Shown one piece after another: positions 37,968-46,873 of a DNA stretch of 64,000 nucleotides. Every line of letters begins with the position of its first letter. Within the stretch, counting starts at the first letter, position 1. Source of the stretch: Gemmatimonadota bacterium (GTDB lineage Bacteria; Gemmatimonadota; Gemmatimonadetes; Gemmatimonadales; GWC2-71-9). The position numbers and the translations under genes were made by a program. The notes under the pieces are model-generated. The model saw nothing but the letters and a program-made list of their open reading frames with translations. It ran no database searches and had not been told where the DNA came from. The stretch spans positions 248,001-312,000 of the forward strand of contig JADJPD010000010.1 in assembly GCA_016713435.1 (NCBI GenBank), written 5' to 3'.

Positions 37968-38287
37968 CCCTACCCGTATCTGCCGTCCCTGCCTACCTTT
38001 CCGTCGCTGGGCGGCCCCTGGCCGTGCTTCCTGATTGTCCCCTGACCTGACCCGGTCGGCTAGGGACCCCAAGCCTCGACCATCCGGCACCGCCGGTGGT
38101 GAGGCGAGGAAGGGAAGCCGGGCCGGGACCGCGCGGCGATCCCGCGGCGGGCCACTGTGGCTCCCGCATCCATACTGAGCAGCAGAGTGCGCGGCCCTGA
38201 GGGTGCGCCTCGCCTGACTTCCCGGCGCCGGGTCCGGGCAGGTTGGCGGGGACGGCCGGAGGGGTCGCGCGTGGAGCCAACCAACCA
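37968..38287 (+). other. Gene-free 320-base region, possibly a structured leader of the NYN gene
   Basis: No coding sequence. The stretch is rich in complementary segments: AGGCGAGG (38102-38109) with CCTCGCCT (38208-38215), GGGAAG (38112-38117) with CTTCCC (38218-38223), a GGGA/TCCC hairpin around 38125-38143, and the palindrome CCCGGCGCCGGG at 38221-38232. The first two helices cross, so they are either a pseudoknot or alternatives, as in a regulatory leader. No known riboswitch fits. High GC makes chance pairing likely. Confidence 0.3.
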
Positions 38288-39867
38288 GTGACCCAGCCTC
38301 ACCTTCGCCACCTGCGCGCGGGGGATCCGCCCCTGCACGCGCCCAACGCCGCGCTGCTGATCGACTTCGACAACGTCACGCTCGGCATCCGCTCGGACCT
38401 CACGAAGGAACTGAAGCACCTCCTCAACAGCGACATCATCAAGGGCAAGGTCGCGGTCTCCCGCGCCTATGCCGACTGGCGGCGCTACCACCAGTACATC
38501 GTGCCGCTGTCGGAGTCCTCGATCGACCTGATCTTCGCCCCCGCCTTCGGCACCAACAAGAAGAACGCGACGGACATCCGCCTGGCCATCGATGCGATGG
38601 AGCTGGTGTTCACGCGCCCCGAGATCGGCACCTTCATCCTGCTCTCGGGCGACAGCGACTTCTCGATGCTGGTGATCAAGCTGAAGGAGTACGGCAAGTA
38701 CGTGATCGGCGTCGGCATCCGCGAGTCGGCGAGTGACCTGCTGATCCAGAACTGCGACGAGTACTACTCGTACTCGGACCTGGCCGGCCTCACCAAGGAA
38801 GCCGAGGTCCCCTCGACGCAGAAGGACCCGTGGCAGCTGGTGCAGGAGGCCGTGGCCACCATGGCCCGCTCGGGCGACGTGATGCGCTCCGACCGCCTCA
38901 AGCAGGTGATGCAGCAGATCGACCCGAACTTCGACGAGAAGAACGCGGGCTACAGCCGGTTCTCGAAGTTCGTGCTCGAGGCGGGGCACAAGGGGCTCAT
39001 CAAGCTCACCCGGCTCGACAACGGCCAGTACGAGGTGGCCCCCGTGGACGGCGCCGCCGCGCCGGCGGCGCCGGCGCGCGGCGCCGACCGTCCGGCGGAG
39101 CCCGTGCGCGAGGGCGGACGCGCGGAGGAGGGCGGCCGCGAGGGCCGCGAGGGCCGCGGCCGCCGTGGGCGGGGCCGGGGCCGGGATCGCGACCGCCGCG
39201 GGGGCCGCGACGAGGCCCGGGGCGAAGCCGAGCCGCGGACGCCGGACCTGCCGCCGGCCGCGCCGCGGAGCAGCGAAGGGCTCACCCTGGCGCGGGCGTT
39301 CGAGCTGATGCGTCGCGCCCTCGCGGAACTGCCCTCGCCGGTGGGGTACGAGGCGCTCCGGCTCCGCATGGCGGCGCTGCACGGCCGCGAGGACACGCTG
39401 CTCGAGACCGAGCGCTTTGCCCGCTTCCTGCGGCAGGCGCATGATGCCGAGGTGGCCGACGTCCGCAAGCTCGGCGACGGCGAGTTCGAGGTCACCGGGC
39501 GGGGCGTGGAGCCGGCCCCGCAGCCGGCGGCGGCGCCGGCCCCACGGGAACGCGCCGCCTCCGACGAGTCCATGGCGGAGGAGCCGCTGGTGGTCACGCC
39601 GGGCGGCAACGGGGCGGCCGCTGCGCGCGGTGGCATCCGGTTCCGCCGCGGTTCGCGCCTCGGTTCGGCCCCGCCGGCCATTGCCATGGTCGGCGTGGTG
39701 AGCCTGGATGACGAGGCCCCGGCGGCCGAGCCGGCGGAGGCCGCCCGAAGAAGGGGCGCGGCACCAAGAAGAAGGCCGCCAAGGCCGCACCGGCCGAGGA
39801 GGCGGCGGAGCCGGCCCCGGCCAAGAAAAAGGCCAGCCGGCCCCGGGCCAAGAAGAAGGCCGAGTGA
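38288..39867 (+). CDS. NYN-domain protein with two OST-HTH/LOTUS-like domains (frameshifted near 39744-39746)
   Basis: Residues 15-170 form an NYN (PIN-like) nuclease domain with acidic residues in ALLIDFDNV, TDIRLAIDAM and LLSGDSDFSML. Two OST-HTH/LOTUS-like modules follow, DPWQLVQEAVATMARSGDVMRSDRL and LTLARAFELMRRALAELPSPVG, each ending in a GDGEFEV/NGQYEV strand, separated by an Arg/Gly-rich linker. Restoring one C at 39744-39746 turns an implausible Arg/Pro tail into a lysine-rich tail (KKGRGTKKKAAKAA to AKKKAE) and gives 526 residues. RGG-like linker plus Lys tail suggest RNA binding. GTG 38288 is the best start; TTG 38243 is possible. The stop overlaps the mag start (TGATG). Confidence 0.8.
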
Positions 39868-40481
39868 TGCAACGCGCGCGACGGGCAGCCCTGCTGCCCG
39901 TCGCCTTTTTTGCCCGTCCCGCCGACCAGGTGGCGCGGGATCTCCTCGGGCGGCTGCTGGTGGTCGAGGGAGCGGACGGCCGGGTGGGCGGCCGCATCGT
40001 CGAGACCGAGGCCTACCTGGGCGGCGAGGACCCGGCATCCCATGCGGCCGGCCTGCGGCGCAACGAGCGCAACGCGGCCATCTATGGCCCGCCGGGCACC
40101 TGGTACGTGTACCTGAGCTACGGGATGCACTGGTGCGCCAACCTGGTGGCGGGCCCACCGGGGCAGGGCGCGGCGGTGCTGCTCCGCGCGCTCCAGCCGC
40201 TCGAGGGCCTCGAGCTGATGGAGCGGCGTCGCGGCACCAGGATCGCCCGGCTCCTGTGTGCCGGGCCGGGGAGGCTCTGCCAGGCGCTGGGGATCGACCG
40301 GACGCTCGACGGTGTGCCGATGCGGCGGTCGCCGGCCCGGGTGCTGGGAGTGGAAGGGCTCCCGCCCGGCCGGGTGCGGGTGACCCCGCGCATCGGCATC
40401 ACCAAGGCGGCCGACTGGCCGCTGCGGTTCCTGGAGGAGGGGAGCCCCTGGGTCTCGGGGCCGCGGGGCAGGAACGACTGA
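39867..40481 (+). CDS. mag: 3-methyladenine DNA glycosylase (AAG/MPG family)
   Basis: This 204-residue protein matches the AAG/Mpg family from end to end: LPVAFFARPADQVARDLLGRLL, GRIVETEAYLGGEDPASHAA with the catalytic Glu, NAAIYGPPGTWYVYLSYGMHWCANLV, LLRALQPLEGLELM, and GPGRLCQALGI. It excises alkylated purines such as 3-methyladenine and hypoxanthine in base-excision repair. The ATG overlaps the stop of the NYN gene, so they are translationally coupled. A hairpin terminator follows the stop. Confidence 0.93.
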   Translation: MQRARRAALLPVAFFARPADQVARDLLGRLLVVEGADGRVGGRIVETEAYLGGEDPASHAAGLRRNERNAAIYGPPGTWYVYLSYGMHWCANLVAGPPGQGAAVLLRALQPLEGLELMERRRGTRIARLLCAGPGRLCQALGIDRTLDGVPMRRSPARVLGVEGLPPGRVRVTPRIGITKAADWPLRFLEEGSPWVSGPRGRND

Positions 40482-40505
40482 GGGCGGGCCACCGTGGCCC
40501 GCCCT
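40481..40505. terminator. Hairpin terminator between mag and the beta-barrel gene
   Basis: An 11-bp perfect stem (AGGGCGGGCCA with its complement, loop CCG) starts at the last base of the mag stop. It also lies 32 bases 3-prime of the convergent gene ending at 40537, so it may act both ways. Confidence 0.75.
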
Positions 40506-40536
40506 CGAGCGTTTCCGGCTGCCGGTCCGGCGGCCG

Positions 40537-41205
40537 CTAGTACCCGCCGCCGGTGGTCTCTTCCCGTGAGGCGCCGAGGCCGATCCGCAGGCCCGCCGTG
40601 AAGGCGTGCGACGCGCCCGTGAGCAGCTTCCCGCCGCTCGGCGCGGAGGCCAGCTGATACTGGCCGAAGGCGATGAAGCGGTTGACCCGGAACTGGACGC
40701 CGCCGGTGAAGGACGCAAACCCGTGCCCGCCCAGGCGATCGGCCAGCGCCGCCGCCGTGTCCGACGCGGCGGGCGACCCGAAGAAGCCCTGCGGGTATTC
40801 CTTGACCGTGTGGAGGATGCCCGCCCCGAAGCCGAAGTAGGGCTGGGCCACGGTCCGGAAGGGGAAGAACACCACCGCCACCGAGTACTTCCGGACGTCG
40901 TTGAAGAGCACCTGCCGCGACCCACCCACCACGGTGTTGTCGGCGTAGGAGCTGGTCTGGTTCTTCTTGAATCCCTCTTCCACCGAGAACAGGAGCCCTG
41001 TCCGCTTGGCGGTGATGAGGATGTGGCCGCCGACCGTCGGGATGGCGCCCTTGGTCTGGGTGGGGGTCTCGATGATGGTGACACCACCCTGGGCGCCGAA
41101 ATACCACTTGAACGACTCGAAGCCCGTCTGTTGGGCGGCGAGTCTCGACGATGCAGTGAGACCAACGAGCCCGAGCACCAGTAGGGTGCGGCCGAGCGTA
41201 CGCAT
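40537..41205 (-). CDS. Small outer-membrane beta-barrel protein
   Basis: This 222-residue protein has a signal peptide (LLVLGLVGLTASSRLAAQQ, cleavage probably after LAA). Alternating strands rich in aromatic and glycine residues follow (WYFGAQGGVTII, PYFGFGAGILHTV, FIAFGQYQLAS, HAFTAGLRIGLG), the pattern of eight-stranded OmpA/OmpW-like barrels. There is no conserved enzymatic motif. ATG 41205 is supported by GGAGG seven bases upstream; the preceding GTG at 41208 would sit too close. It is monocistronic, with its own upstream region at 41209-41348. Function unknown. Confidence 0.75.
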   Translation of the reverse strand: MRTLGRTLLVLGLVGLTASSRLAAQQTGFESFKWYFGAQGGVTIIETPTQTKGAIPTVGGHILITAKRTGLLFSVEEGFKKNQTSSYADNTVVGGSRQVLFNDVRKYSVAVVFFPFRTVAQPYFGFGAGILHTVKEYPQGFFGSPAASDTAAALADRLGGHGFASFTGGVQFRVNRFIAFGQYQLASAPSGGKLLTGASHAFTAGLRIGLGASREETTGGGY

Positions 41206-41348
41206 CACGGTGCCTCCGGGAGGTGGGCCTCAGGCCCCTATAGGCTTTGGTGGCTTTTGCTTGGGAAGTCGAGTTACCAAACTACTTGAGGTGCCCGATT
41301 CCGGCAAGCATCTCCCGGCCCGAACATTGACCGAAAAGGTGATCTCCC

Positions 41349-42542
41349 TCACACAACTCCAAGACGGCGTCCAACTTTCTTCATGGCCTGGAGCACCTGA
41401 TCGAGGTCGTCCCGGGTGTGGGAGGCCGAAATCTGGCACCGGACGCGTGCCTGGCCCTGCGGGACCACCGGATACCCGAACCCGGTCACGAAGACGCCTT
41501 CCTCCAGCAGCTGCCGGCTCATCTCGATGGCGCGCGAGGTCTCCCCGAGGATCACCGGGATGATCGGGGTCTCGCCGGGGAGGGGCTGGAAGCCTGCCTC
41601 GAGGAGCTGCTCGCGGAAATAGCGGGCGTTCTGGCGTAGTGTCTCGACGCGCTCGGGATGGTGTTCGAGGTACTCGACACTGGCCAGGGCGCTCGCCGCC
41701 ACGGTGGGCGGCAGCGCGTTGGAGAAGAGCTGCGGGCGGGCGCGCTGGGTGAGGTAGTCGGTGACCGCGGGATCGGCGGCGACGAAGCCGCCGGCGGCGC
41801 CACCGAGGGCCTTGCCGAGGGTGGAGGTGATGATGTCGATCTCGCCCAGCATGCCGAAGTGCTCGGCCGTGCCGCGGCCGGTCTTGCCGAGGACGCCGGT
41901 GGCATGGGAGTCGTCCACCACGAGCACGGCGCCGTGGCGGCGGCAGATCTCGGCGATGTCGGGCAGCCGGGCGATGCTCCCCTCCATGGAAAACACGCCG
42001 TCGGTGATCACCATCTTGGTGCGGCGATCCGTGGCGGCGGCGAGCTTCTGGTCCAGGTCCATCAGGTCGGCGTGCTTGTACACGGCGGTCTGGCACTTGG
42101 TGATGGCCTTGGCCAGGCGGATGCCGTCGATGATGGAGGCGTGGTTCAGCTGGTCGCTGATGATGAGGTCGTCCTCGCCGAGCAGGGTGCCGGGGACGGC
42201 CTCGTTGGCGTTCCAGCAGCTGACGAAACTGAGCGACGCCTTGCAGCCGACGAGGCGGGCGCAGGCCTCCTCGAGGGCGCGGTGCACGGTGAAGGTGCCG
42301 CAGATGAAGCGGACGCTCGCGGTGCCGGCGCCGAAGCGGTCGAGGGCGCGCTTGCCCGCGCTCACCACCTCGGGCACGTCGCAGAGGCCCAGGTAGTTGT
42401 TGGAGGAGAGGACGATGACCTCGCCGCGGCCCTCCATGCGGACGCGGGCGCCTTGCGGGCTGTCGAGGTAGAGGAGGTGCTTGTAGACGCCGTCCTTCTT
42501 GAATTGCGCGAGGTCGGCCTCGAGGCGCGAGACGAGGGACAT
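41349..42542 (-). CDS. kbl: 2-amino-3-ketobutyrate CoA ligase (glycine C-acetyltransferase)
   Basis: This 397-residue alpha-oxoamine synthase has NNYLGLCDVPEV, RFICGTFTVHRALEEACARL, VVDDSHATGVLG and the PLP-binding STLGKALGG with Lys244, the same position as in the E. coli enzyme. It converts 2-amino-3-oxobutyrate plus CoA to glycine and acetyl-CoA. tdh lies 20 bases upstream on the same strand, which fixes the assignment against the close relatives BioF and serine palmitoyltransferase. It is the last gene of the run, followed by about 140 bases of non-coding DNA. Confidence 0.93.
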   Translation of the reverse strand: MSLVSRLEADLAQFKKDGVYKHLLYLDSPQGARVRMEGRGEVIVLSSNNYLGLCDVPEVVSAGKRALDRFGAGTASVRFICGTFTVHRALEEACARLVGCKASLSFVSCWNANEAVPGTLLGEDDLIISDQLNHASIIDGIRLAKAITKCQTAVYKHADLMDLDQKLAAATDRRTKMVITDGVFSMEGSIARLPDIAEICRRHGAVLVVDDSHATGVLGKTGRGTAEHFGMLGEIDIITSTLGKALGGAAGGFVAADPAVTDYLTQRARPQLFSNALPPTVAASALASVEYLEHHPERVETLRQNARYFREQLLEAGFQPLPGETPIIPVILGETSRAIEMSRQLLEEGVFVTGFGYPVVPQGQARVRCQISASHTRDDLDQVLQAMKKVGRRLGVV

Positions 42543-42562
42543 GGGGCTCTCCGGGGAAGCGC

Positions 42563-43603
42563 TCAGGCGATCTCGAGGATGACCTTGCCCGCCTGGCCTT
42601 CCTTGATGACCTGGATGGCGTCGGCGATCCGCTCGAGGGGGAAGCGATGGGTGACGGTGGGGCGCGGATCGAGCTGGCCGGCGCGGAGCAGGCGGAACAT
42701 CTGCTGCCAGGTGTCGTACATGCGCCGGCCGGTGACGCCGTAGAGCGTGAGGCCCTTGAAGATCACGTCGCGGGCGAAGTTCACGTCGGTGGTCTTGGCC
42801 GGCGTGCCGAGGAAGTTGACGCGGCCGCCGAGGCGCGCGGCGCTGAAGGCGGTCTGGTGGCCCGCGGGGTGGCCACTCATCTCGCAGACGAGGTCCACGC
42901 CCTCACCGCCCGTCAGCTCCCGGCACTTGGCGACCACGTCGTCGCTGCCGGGGTTGAGCGTCACGTGGGCGCCCATCTTCCGGGCCAGCTCGAGGCGCAT
43001 GGGGTTGTAGTCGCTGGCGATGACGAGCGAGGCGCCGGCCGCCCGGGCCACGCCCACCGCAAAGCAGCCGATCGGGCCGCAGCCGAGCACCAGCACGGCG
43101 CTGCCCGGGACGTTCCCGCCCTCGAGCACGGTGTGCACCGCGTTCCCCATCGGGTCCATGATGGCGCCGATCTCGGGGGGGATGCCGTCGAGCTTCATCA
43201 CGTTGCTGGCGGGCATGGTGATGTACTCGGCGAAGGCCCCGTCGCGGTCCACGCCGATGATGCGGGTGCGGCGGCAGACGTGCGCATCGCCGGTGCGGCA
43301 GGGGAGGCAGTGGCCGCAGACGATGTGCCCTTCGGCGGTGACCAGGTCGCCGATGGCCAGCAGGCCCTCGGCCTTGGCCTCGGGGCCGAGCTCGACGATC
43401 TCGCCCGCGAACTCGTGGCCGATGGTGACCGGCGGCTTGAGCCGGCCGGCGGCCCAGGCGTCCCACTCCCAGATGTGGAGGTCGGTGCCGCAGACGCCGG
43501 CGTAGTGGACCTTGATCAGGGCGTCACTCGGCCCGCAGGACGGAATGGGCACCTCCCGGACTTCCATGCCCGGGCCGGCGGAGACTTTGACGAGGGCGCG
43601 CAT
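42563..43603 (-). CDS. tdh: L-threonine 3-dehydrogenase
   Basis: This 346-residue zinc-dependent medium-chain dehydrogenase has catalytic zinc ligands Cys38 (GVCGTDLHIWEWD) and His62 with Glu63 (IGHEFAGE). The structural zinc cysteines are at about 95, 98, 101 and 109 (CGHCLPC...C). The NAD loop is VLGCGPIGCFAVGVARAAG. The phrase HIWEWDAWA is specific to Tdh. It oxidises threonine to 2-amino-3-oxobutyrate, which Kbl then cleaves. The 90-base gap to the upstream hydrolase gene may hold its own promoter. Confidence 0.93.
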   Translation of the reverse strand: MRALVKVSAGPGMEVREVPIPSCGPSDALIKVHYAGVCGTDLHIWEWDAWAAGRLKPPVTIGHEFAGEIVELGPEAKAEGLLAIGDLVTAEGHIVCGHCLPCRTGDAHVCRRTRIIGVDRDGAFAEYITMPASNVMKLDGIPPEIGAIMDPMGNAVHTVLEGGNVPGSAVLVLGCGPIGCFAVGVARAAGASLVIASDYNPMRLELARKMGAHVTLNPGSDDVVAKCRELTGGEGVDLVCEMSGHPAGHQTAFSAARLGGRVNFLGTPAKTTDVNFARDVIFKGLTLYGVTGRRMYDTWQQMFRLLRAGQLDPRPTVTHRFPLERIADAIQVIKEGQAGKVILEIA

Positions 43604-43693
43604 GCGGGATCAGGCGGGAGCGAGGGACGACGGGCGCACGGCCGGGATGGCGCCGGAACGCGTGGCCGGACGGGGTTCTGCATGGCCACCAAG

Positions 43694-44467
43694 CTAACGG
43701 GCCGGGGGCAGGGGGGGCAGGGTGGTGATGAACCGTGCCAGCGCCTCGGCGAGGGCTGCGGCGCCCGTCCCGGCGAGGTCGGCGCCCCGAAGACTCTCGC
43801 TGGTGGTGCCGGGGTGGCATTGGCGCGTGGTGCCCAGGCTGGCGCCGACGCGCGGCTCGCTGCCGGTCCCCGTGATCACGTGGAGCGGGACTACAAGGCC
43901 GCCGAGCTCCTCGCAGCTGGCGGGGCGGAGCGGGCCGGCGAGGGTCTCGGGGAGCCGGTTCGCGGCGGCACGGGGCGGCGCAGGCGTGGACGGGGCGCCG
44001 GGGCCCGGCAGCCCCAGCAGCGGCTCCACCAGCACGACCGCCGCCAGCAGCCCCGGCTCGCGGAGGGCCGCACGCACGGCGATGGTGGCGGCCCATCCGT
44101 CGGCCACGAGGACCGTGCCCTCGAGATGGAGGGCGCGGAGGATGGCCACCAGGTCGGCGGCGTGGGTGGAGAGGTTGGTGGGCGGGTCGTCCGGGCGCCA
44201 GGGATTGGGGAAGTGGTAGCGGGCGCTGTAGGCGATGGCGCGGGCACTTCCCGACAGCTTCACGCCGAGGGTGTCCCACCGGCGGTAGTCCTCGAGCTCG
44301 CCGTGGAGGAGGACCACCGGCCGCCCCGACCCCTGCACCACATACGCGAAGCGGTACCCATTGGCGAGCACCGCCTGGAGCGGCGGTGGGCTGTCCTGCG
44401 CGAGGAGGGGCGCCGTGCCCGCCGCGAGGGCGAGCACGAGGCCGAGTGGGATCAGGTGGCAGTGCAT
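43694..44467 (-). CDS. Secreted alpha/beta-hydrolase-fold protein with atypical nucleophile
   Basis: This 257-residue protein has a signal peptide (LGLVLALAAGTAPLLAQ). PVVLLHGELEDYRRWDTLG carries the HG oxyanion motif, a DLVAILRALHLEG helix follows, and then the strand-turn-helix VLVADGWAATIAVRAAL. In esterases this turn is G-x-S-x-G; here the nucleophile position reads Asp (ADGWA), resembling epoxide hydrolases or dehalogenases, or the protein may be inactive. The C-terminal region lacks an obvious catalytic His motif. It overlaps the upstream hypothetical gene by 16 bases. Substrate unknown. Confidence 0.65.
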   Translation of the reverse strand: MHCHLIPLGLVLALAAGTAPLLAQDSPPPLQAVLANGYRFAYVVQGSGRPVVLLHGELEDYRRWDTLGVKLSGSARAIAYSARYHFPNPWRPDDPPTNLSTHAADLVAILRALHLEGTVLVADGWAATIAVRAALREPGLLAAVVLVEPLLGLPGPGAPSTPAPPRAAANRLPETLAGPLRPASCEELGGLVVPLHVITGTGSEPRVGASLGTTRQCHPGTTSESLRGADLAGTGAAALAEALARFITTLPPLPPAR

Positions 44468-45066
44468 ACGGCCGCGGGGAGCGCCGTGGCCTCGAGGTGA
44501 AGGACCAGCGCCTCGAGCGCGGCGAGCTCGGCGGCGAAGTGCTGGCCGGGCGTCACGTGCTCGAGCCGGAGGGGGGAGTCGCCGATGAGGGGCGCGAACT
44601 CCTCCGGCGCCATGCGGCCGGCCTTGGCCCACCCGGCGGCGGCGGTGGCATCCGCCTTGAGGAACAGCGACTTCTGGCGCTTCTGCCGGTCGGCGGCCTG
44701 CGTGGGGGTCAGCTTGCTGACGCTGAGCCCGTCCGGGATGGTCTCGACCATCCACGCCGTCTTGCCGTCGGTGAGATAGGCCTCGGTGGATTCCTCGAGC
44801 CCGTCCGGCCGCTTGTGCCACAGGCCCACGTAGCACTTGGGCGCGCGGCGCCAGGCCGCGCGCAGGGCGCGCACCCAGAGCCACAGCACGTCGCGCGGGA
44901 TCTTCTTCTCGGTGGTGATGGCGTCGGCCATGAAGGCGAGGCCGCGGTCGCGCACATCCTCGGGGATGGTGAGCGCGGTGGGCCCCATGGTCCACTGCTG
45001 GAACTCCCGGCCCAGCGTGACCGCGTGGGTGCCGTCGGGAGCGGCGAGCGTGAGGATTTGACTCAT
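44452..45066 (-). CDS. Conserved-looking hypothetical protein
   Basis: I do not recognise this 204-residue soluble protein. It begins as two beta strands (ILTLAAPDGTHAVTLG), has a WTMGPTALTIPEDVRD segment, a helix with tryptophans (WLWVRALRAAWRRAPKC), a strand pair (AYLTDGKTAWMVETI), and a helical C-terminus ending in residues rich in Ala and Leu. There is no signal peptide or membrane helix. It lies 6 bases after the SDR and overlaps the hydrolase, so it belongs to the UbiA-squalene-synthase-like operon. Codon use and composition match its neighbours, supporting a real gene. Confidence 0.7.
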   Translation of the reverse strand: MSQILTLAAPDGTHAVTLGREFQQWTMGPTALTIPEDVRDRGLAFMADAITTEKKIPRDVLWLWVRALRAAWRRAPKCYVGLWHKRPDGLEESTEAYLTDGKTAWMVETIPDGLSVSKLTPTQAADRQKRQKSLFLKADATAAAGWAKAGRMAPEEFAPLIGDSPLRLEHVTPGQHFAAELAALEALVLHLEATALPAAVCTAT

Positions 45067-45072
45067 CGGGTC

Positions 45073-45864
45073 TCAGGCAATGGCACGGGTGGCACCGCCA
45101 TCCACGGAGAGGGCGGTGCCGGTGATGTAGCGAGCCGGCTCCGAGGCCAGAAAGACCGCCGCCGCCGCGAACTCGGCGGGATTTCCCAGCCGGCCGATCG
45201 GCACGGCCTGGCCCAACTCGGCGAGCACGGTCTCCGCCGGCTTCCCCGCCGCCGCGCCGCGGGACTCGGCCAGGGAACGCAGGCGGTCCGTGGTGAAGAA
45301 GCCCGGGCAGAGCACGTTCACGGTGATCCCGTCGCGGGCCACCTCGTCGCTCAGCGCCTTGGCGAAGCCGAGGACGCCGGCGCGCGCGGTGGTGGAGAGG
45401 ATCAGGCCGGTCGTGGGCTGCTTGGCCGCCACCGAGGTGAGGCAGAGGATCCGGCCCCAGCGCCGCGCCCGCATGTGCGGCACCGCCGCGCGGCAGAGGT
45501 GGACGGTGGACAGGAGCGAGGTGTCGAGCGCGTGCTGCCAGGCGGCGGTGTCATGCGCCTCGAACGGCCCGGCCGGCGGTCCACCCGCGTTGCAGAGGAC
45601 GATGTCGGGACCGCCGTGCGCGTCGTGCACGCGCGCCACCAGCTCCGCCGCGGCCGTGCCGTCCGAGACGTCGGCGGGGAAGCCGTGGACGCGCCCCGGG
45701 GCGGCAGCCGAGAGCCGCTGCACGGCGTCGTCCAGCCGGGCGCCGTCGCGGCCGTTCAGGGCGACGAGTGCCCCTTCGGCCAGGAGGAGTTCGCCGATCG
45801 CATAGCCGAGCCCGGCGGAGCCCCCGCAGACGAGGGCGACCCGGCCCCGCAGTCCCAAATCCAT
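45073..45864 (-). CDS. Short-chain dehydrogenase/reductase with altered catalytic residues
   Basis: This 263-residue classical-length SDR has the NAD(P) loop VALVCGGSAGLGYAIGELL, ADVSD, NAGGPPAG and the C-terminal PEFAAAAVFLAS...ITGTALSVDGG. The active site departs from the family: after LTSVAAKQPTTGL, where YxxxK is expected, the sequence reads STTARAG, so Tyr and Lys are replaced by Thr and Arg. This pattern occurs in a subgroup of FabG-like proteins whose activity is uncertain. The start follows the upstream TAG by one base, so translation is coupled to the squalene-synthase-like gene. Confidence 0.82.
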   Translation of the reverse strand: MDLGLRGRVALVCGGSAGLGYAIGELLLAEGALVALNGRDGARLDDAVQRLSAAAPGRVHGFPADVSDGTAAAELVARVHDAHGGPDIVLCNAGGPPAGPFEAHDTAAWQHALDTSLLSTVHLCRAAVPHMRARRWGRILCLTSVAAKQPTTGLILSTTARAGVLGFAKALSDEVARDGITVNVLCPGFFTTDRLRSLAESRGAAAGKPAETVLAELGQAVPIGRLGNPAEFAAAAVFLASEPARYITGTALSVDGGATRAIA

Positions 45865-45865
45865 G

Positions 45866-46873
45866 CTACAAAGATGGCCGGGCGGGGACCGTTCCGTAAG
45901 CGCGGGCGGCTTCGGCCCGGGGATCCACGCCGGGCCAGCCGGCGATGGCGGTGTGGAGGGTGGGGTCGTGCGGGGTGGGGGTCGTGAGACCCAGCACCTC
46001 CGGGTGGAAGCCCCGGACCAGCACTTCGACCAGGCGCGCGAGGCGGGTGGGCCACCCCAGGTGCAGCGGCTGGGTGGGGGCCGCGGGGTCGGCGACGATG
46101 GCCCGGCCCATCCCGCCGTAGACCCGGCCCAGCAGCATGATGCCGTGGCGGTACCGGTACGGCGTCCGGGAGGCGCCGAGTTCGGCGCTCCGATAGAGGG
46201 TCTCGGCCAGGGCGGCGAGTTCCGCCTTGACCGGAGTCAGGCGGGGCGAGGCCGGATCGGCCAGGACCGCATCATGGTCGAGGCCGTGCGCGGCGAGCCG
46301 GGTGGCGGGCAGATACACGCGGTCCTTCGCGGCATCGGCCACGACGCCGAGGAGGATGTTGCTGACCTGGAGGCCGAGCCCCAGGTCCACGGCGCGCACG
46401 AGCGCTTCCCGGTCGCGGATGCCGAGGAGGGGGGAGAGCAGCTGGCCCACGGCGGCGCTCACCCGGTACGAGTAGCGGATCAGCTCGGCATCGTCCGGCA
46501 CGCGGACGGGGCCGAGGTCGCCCTGCATGCCATCGAGGAGATGGCGGGCGCATTCGAGGGGAAGCGCGTTCCGGACCGCCATGGCATGGAAGGCGGCGAT
46601 GAGCGGGCGGGCAGGGGCGGTGCCCGCCAGCTCGGCCCGGGCCGCCTCGAGGGCGGTGCGCGCGGCGTGGCCGTCCGGCGCCTCGTCCACCTCGTCGTCG
46701 AGGCGGCGGCAGAAGCAGTAGAGGAGGGCGATGTCCTCGCGGCGGGCCGGCGGGATGAGCCAGGGGATGAGGCCGAAGCTCAGGACCACCTTCTCGAACT
46801 CGCGGCGGCAGGCGACGACCGTGTCGCGCCAGGGGGCGTAGCCGTCCCAGGCGATCCAGTCCCGCCGGCGCAT
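45866..46873 (-). CDS. Squalene/phytoene synthase-family enzyme
   Basis: This 335-residue trans-isoprenyl head-to-head synthase has the first aspartate-rich motif in YCFCRRLDDEVDEA (residues 53-66) and the second in LLGVVADAAKDRVYLPATRL. Both bind diphosphate through magnesium. It could make squalene, presqualene diphosphate (HpnC/HpnD type) or phytoene; the sequence alone does not decide. ATG 46873 overlaps the ubiA stop (ATGA), so isoprenoid head-to-head synthesis and quinone prenylation are encoded together, drawing on the same prenyl-diphosphate pool. Confidence 0.87.
   Translation of the reverse strand: MRRRDWIAWDGYAPWRDTVVACRREFEKVVLSFGLIPWLIPPARREDIALLYCFCRRLDDEVDEAPDGHAARTALEAARAELAGTAPARPLIAAFHAMAVRNALPLECARHLLDGMQGDLGPVRVPDDAELIRYSYRVSAAVGQLLSPLLGIRDREALVRAVDLGLGLQVSNILLGVVADAAKDRVYLPATRLAAHGLDHDAVLADPASPRLTPVKAELAALAETLYRSAELGASRTPYRYRHGIMLLGRVYGGMGRAIVADPAAPTQPLHLGWPTRLARLVEVLVRGFHPEVLGLTTPTPHDPTLHTAIAGWPGVDPRAEAARAYGTVPARPSL

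Noticed and set aside
38151..38157. GCCACTG, a conserved segment of cobalamin riboswitches
   Set aside because: The other required boxes (GGGAA..GGTG, B12 box AGTCAGGAGACC) are absent in order and spacing, and the downstream gene has no cobalamin link.
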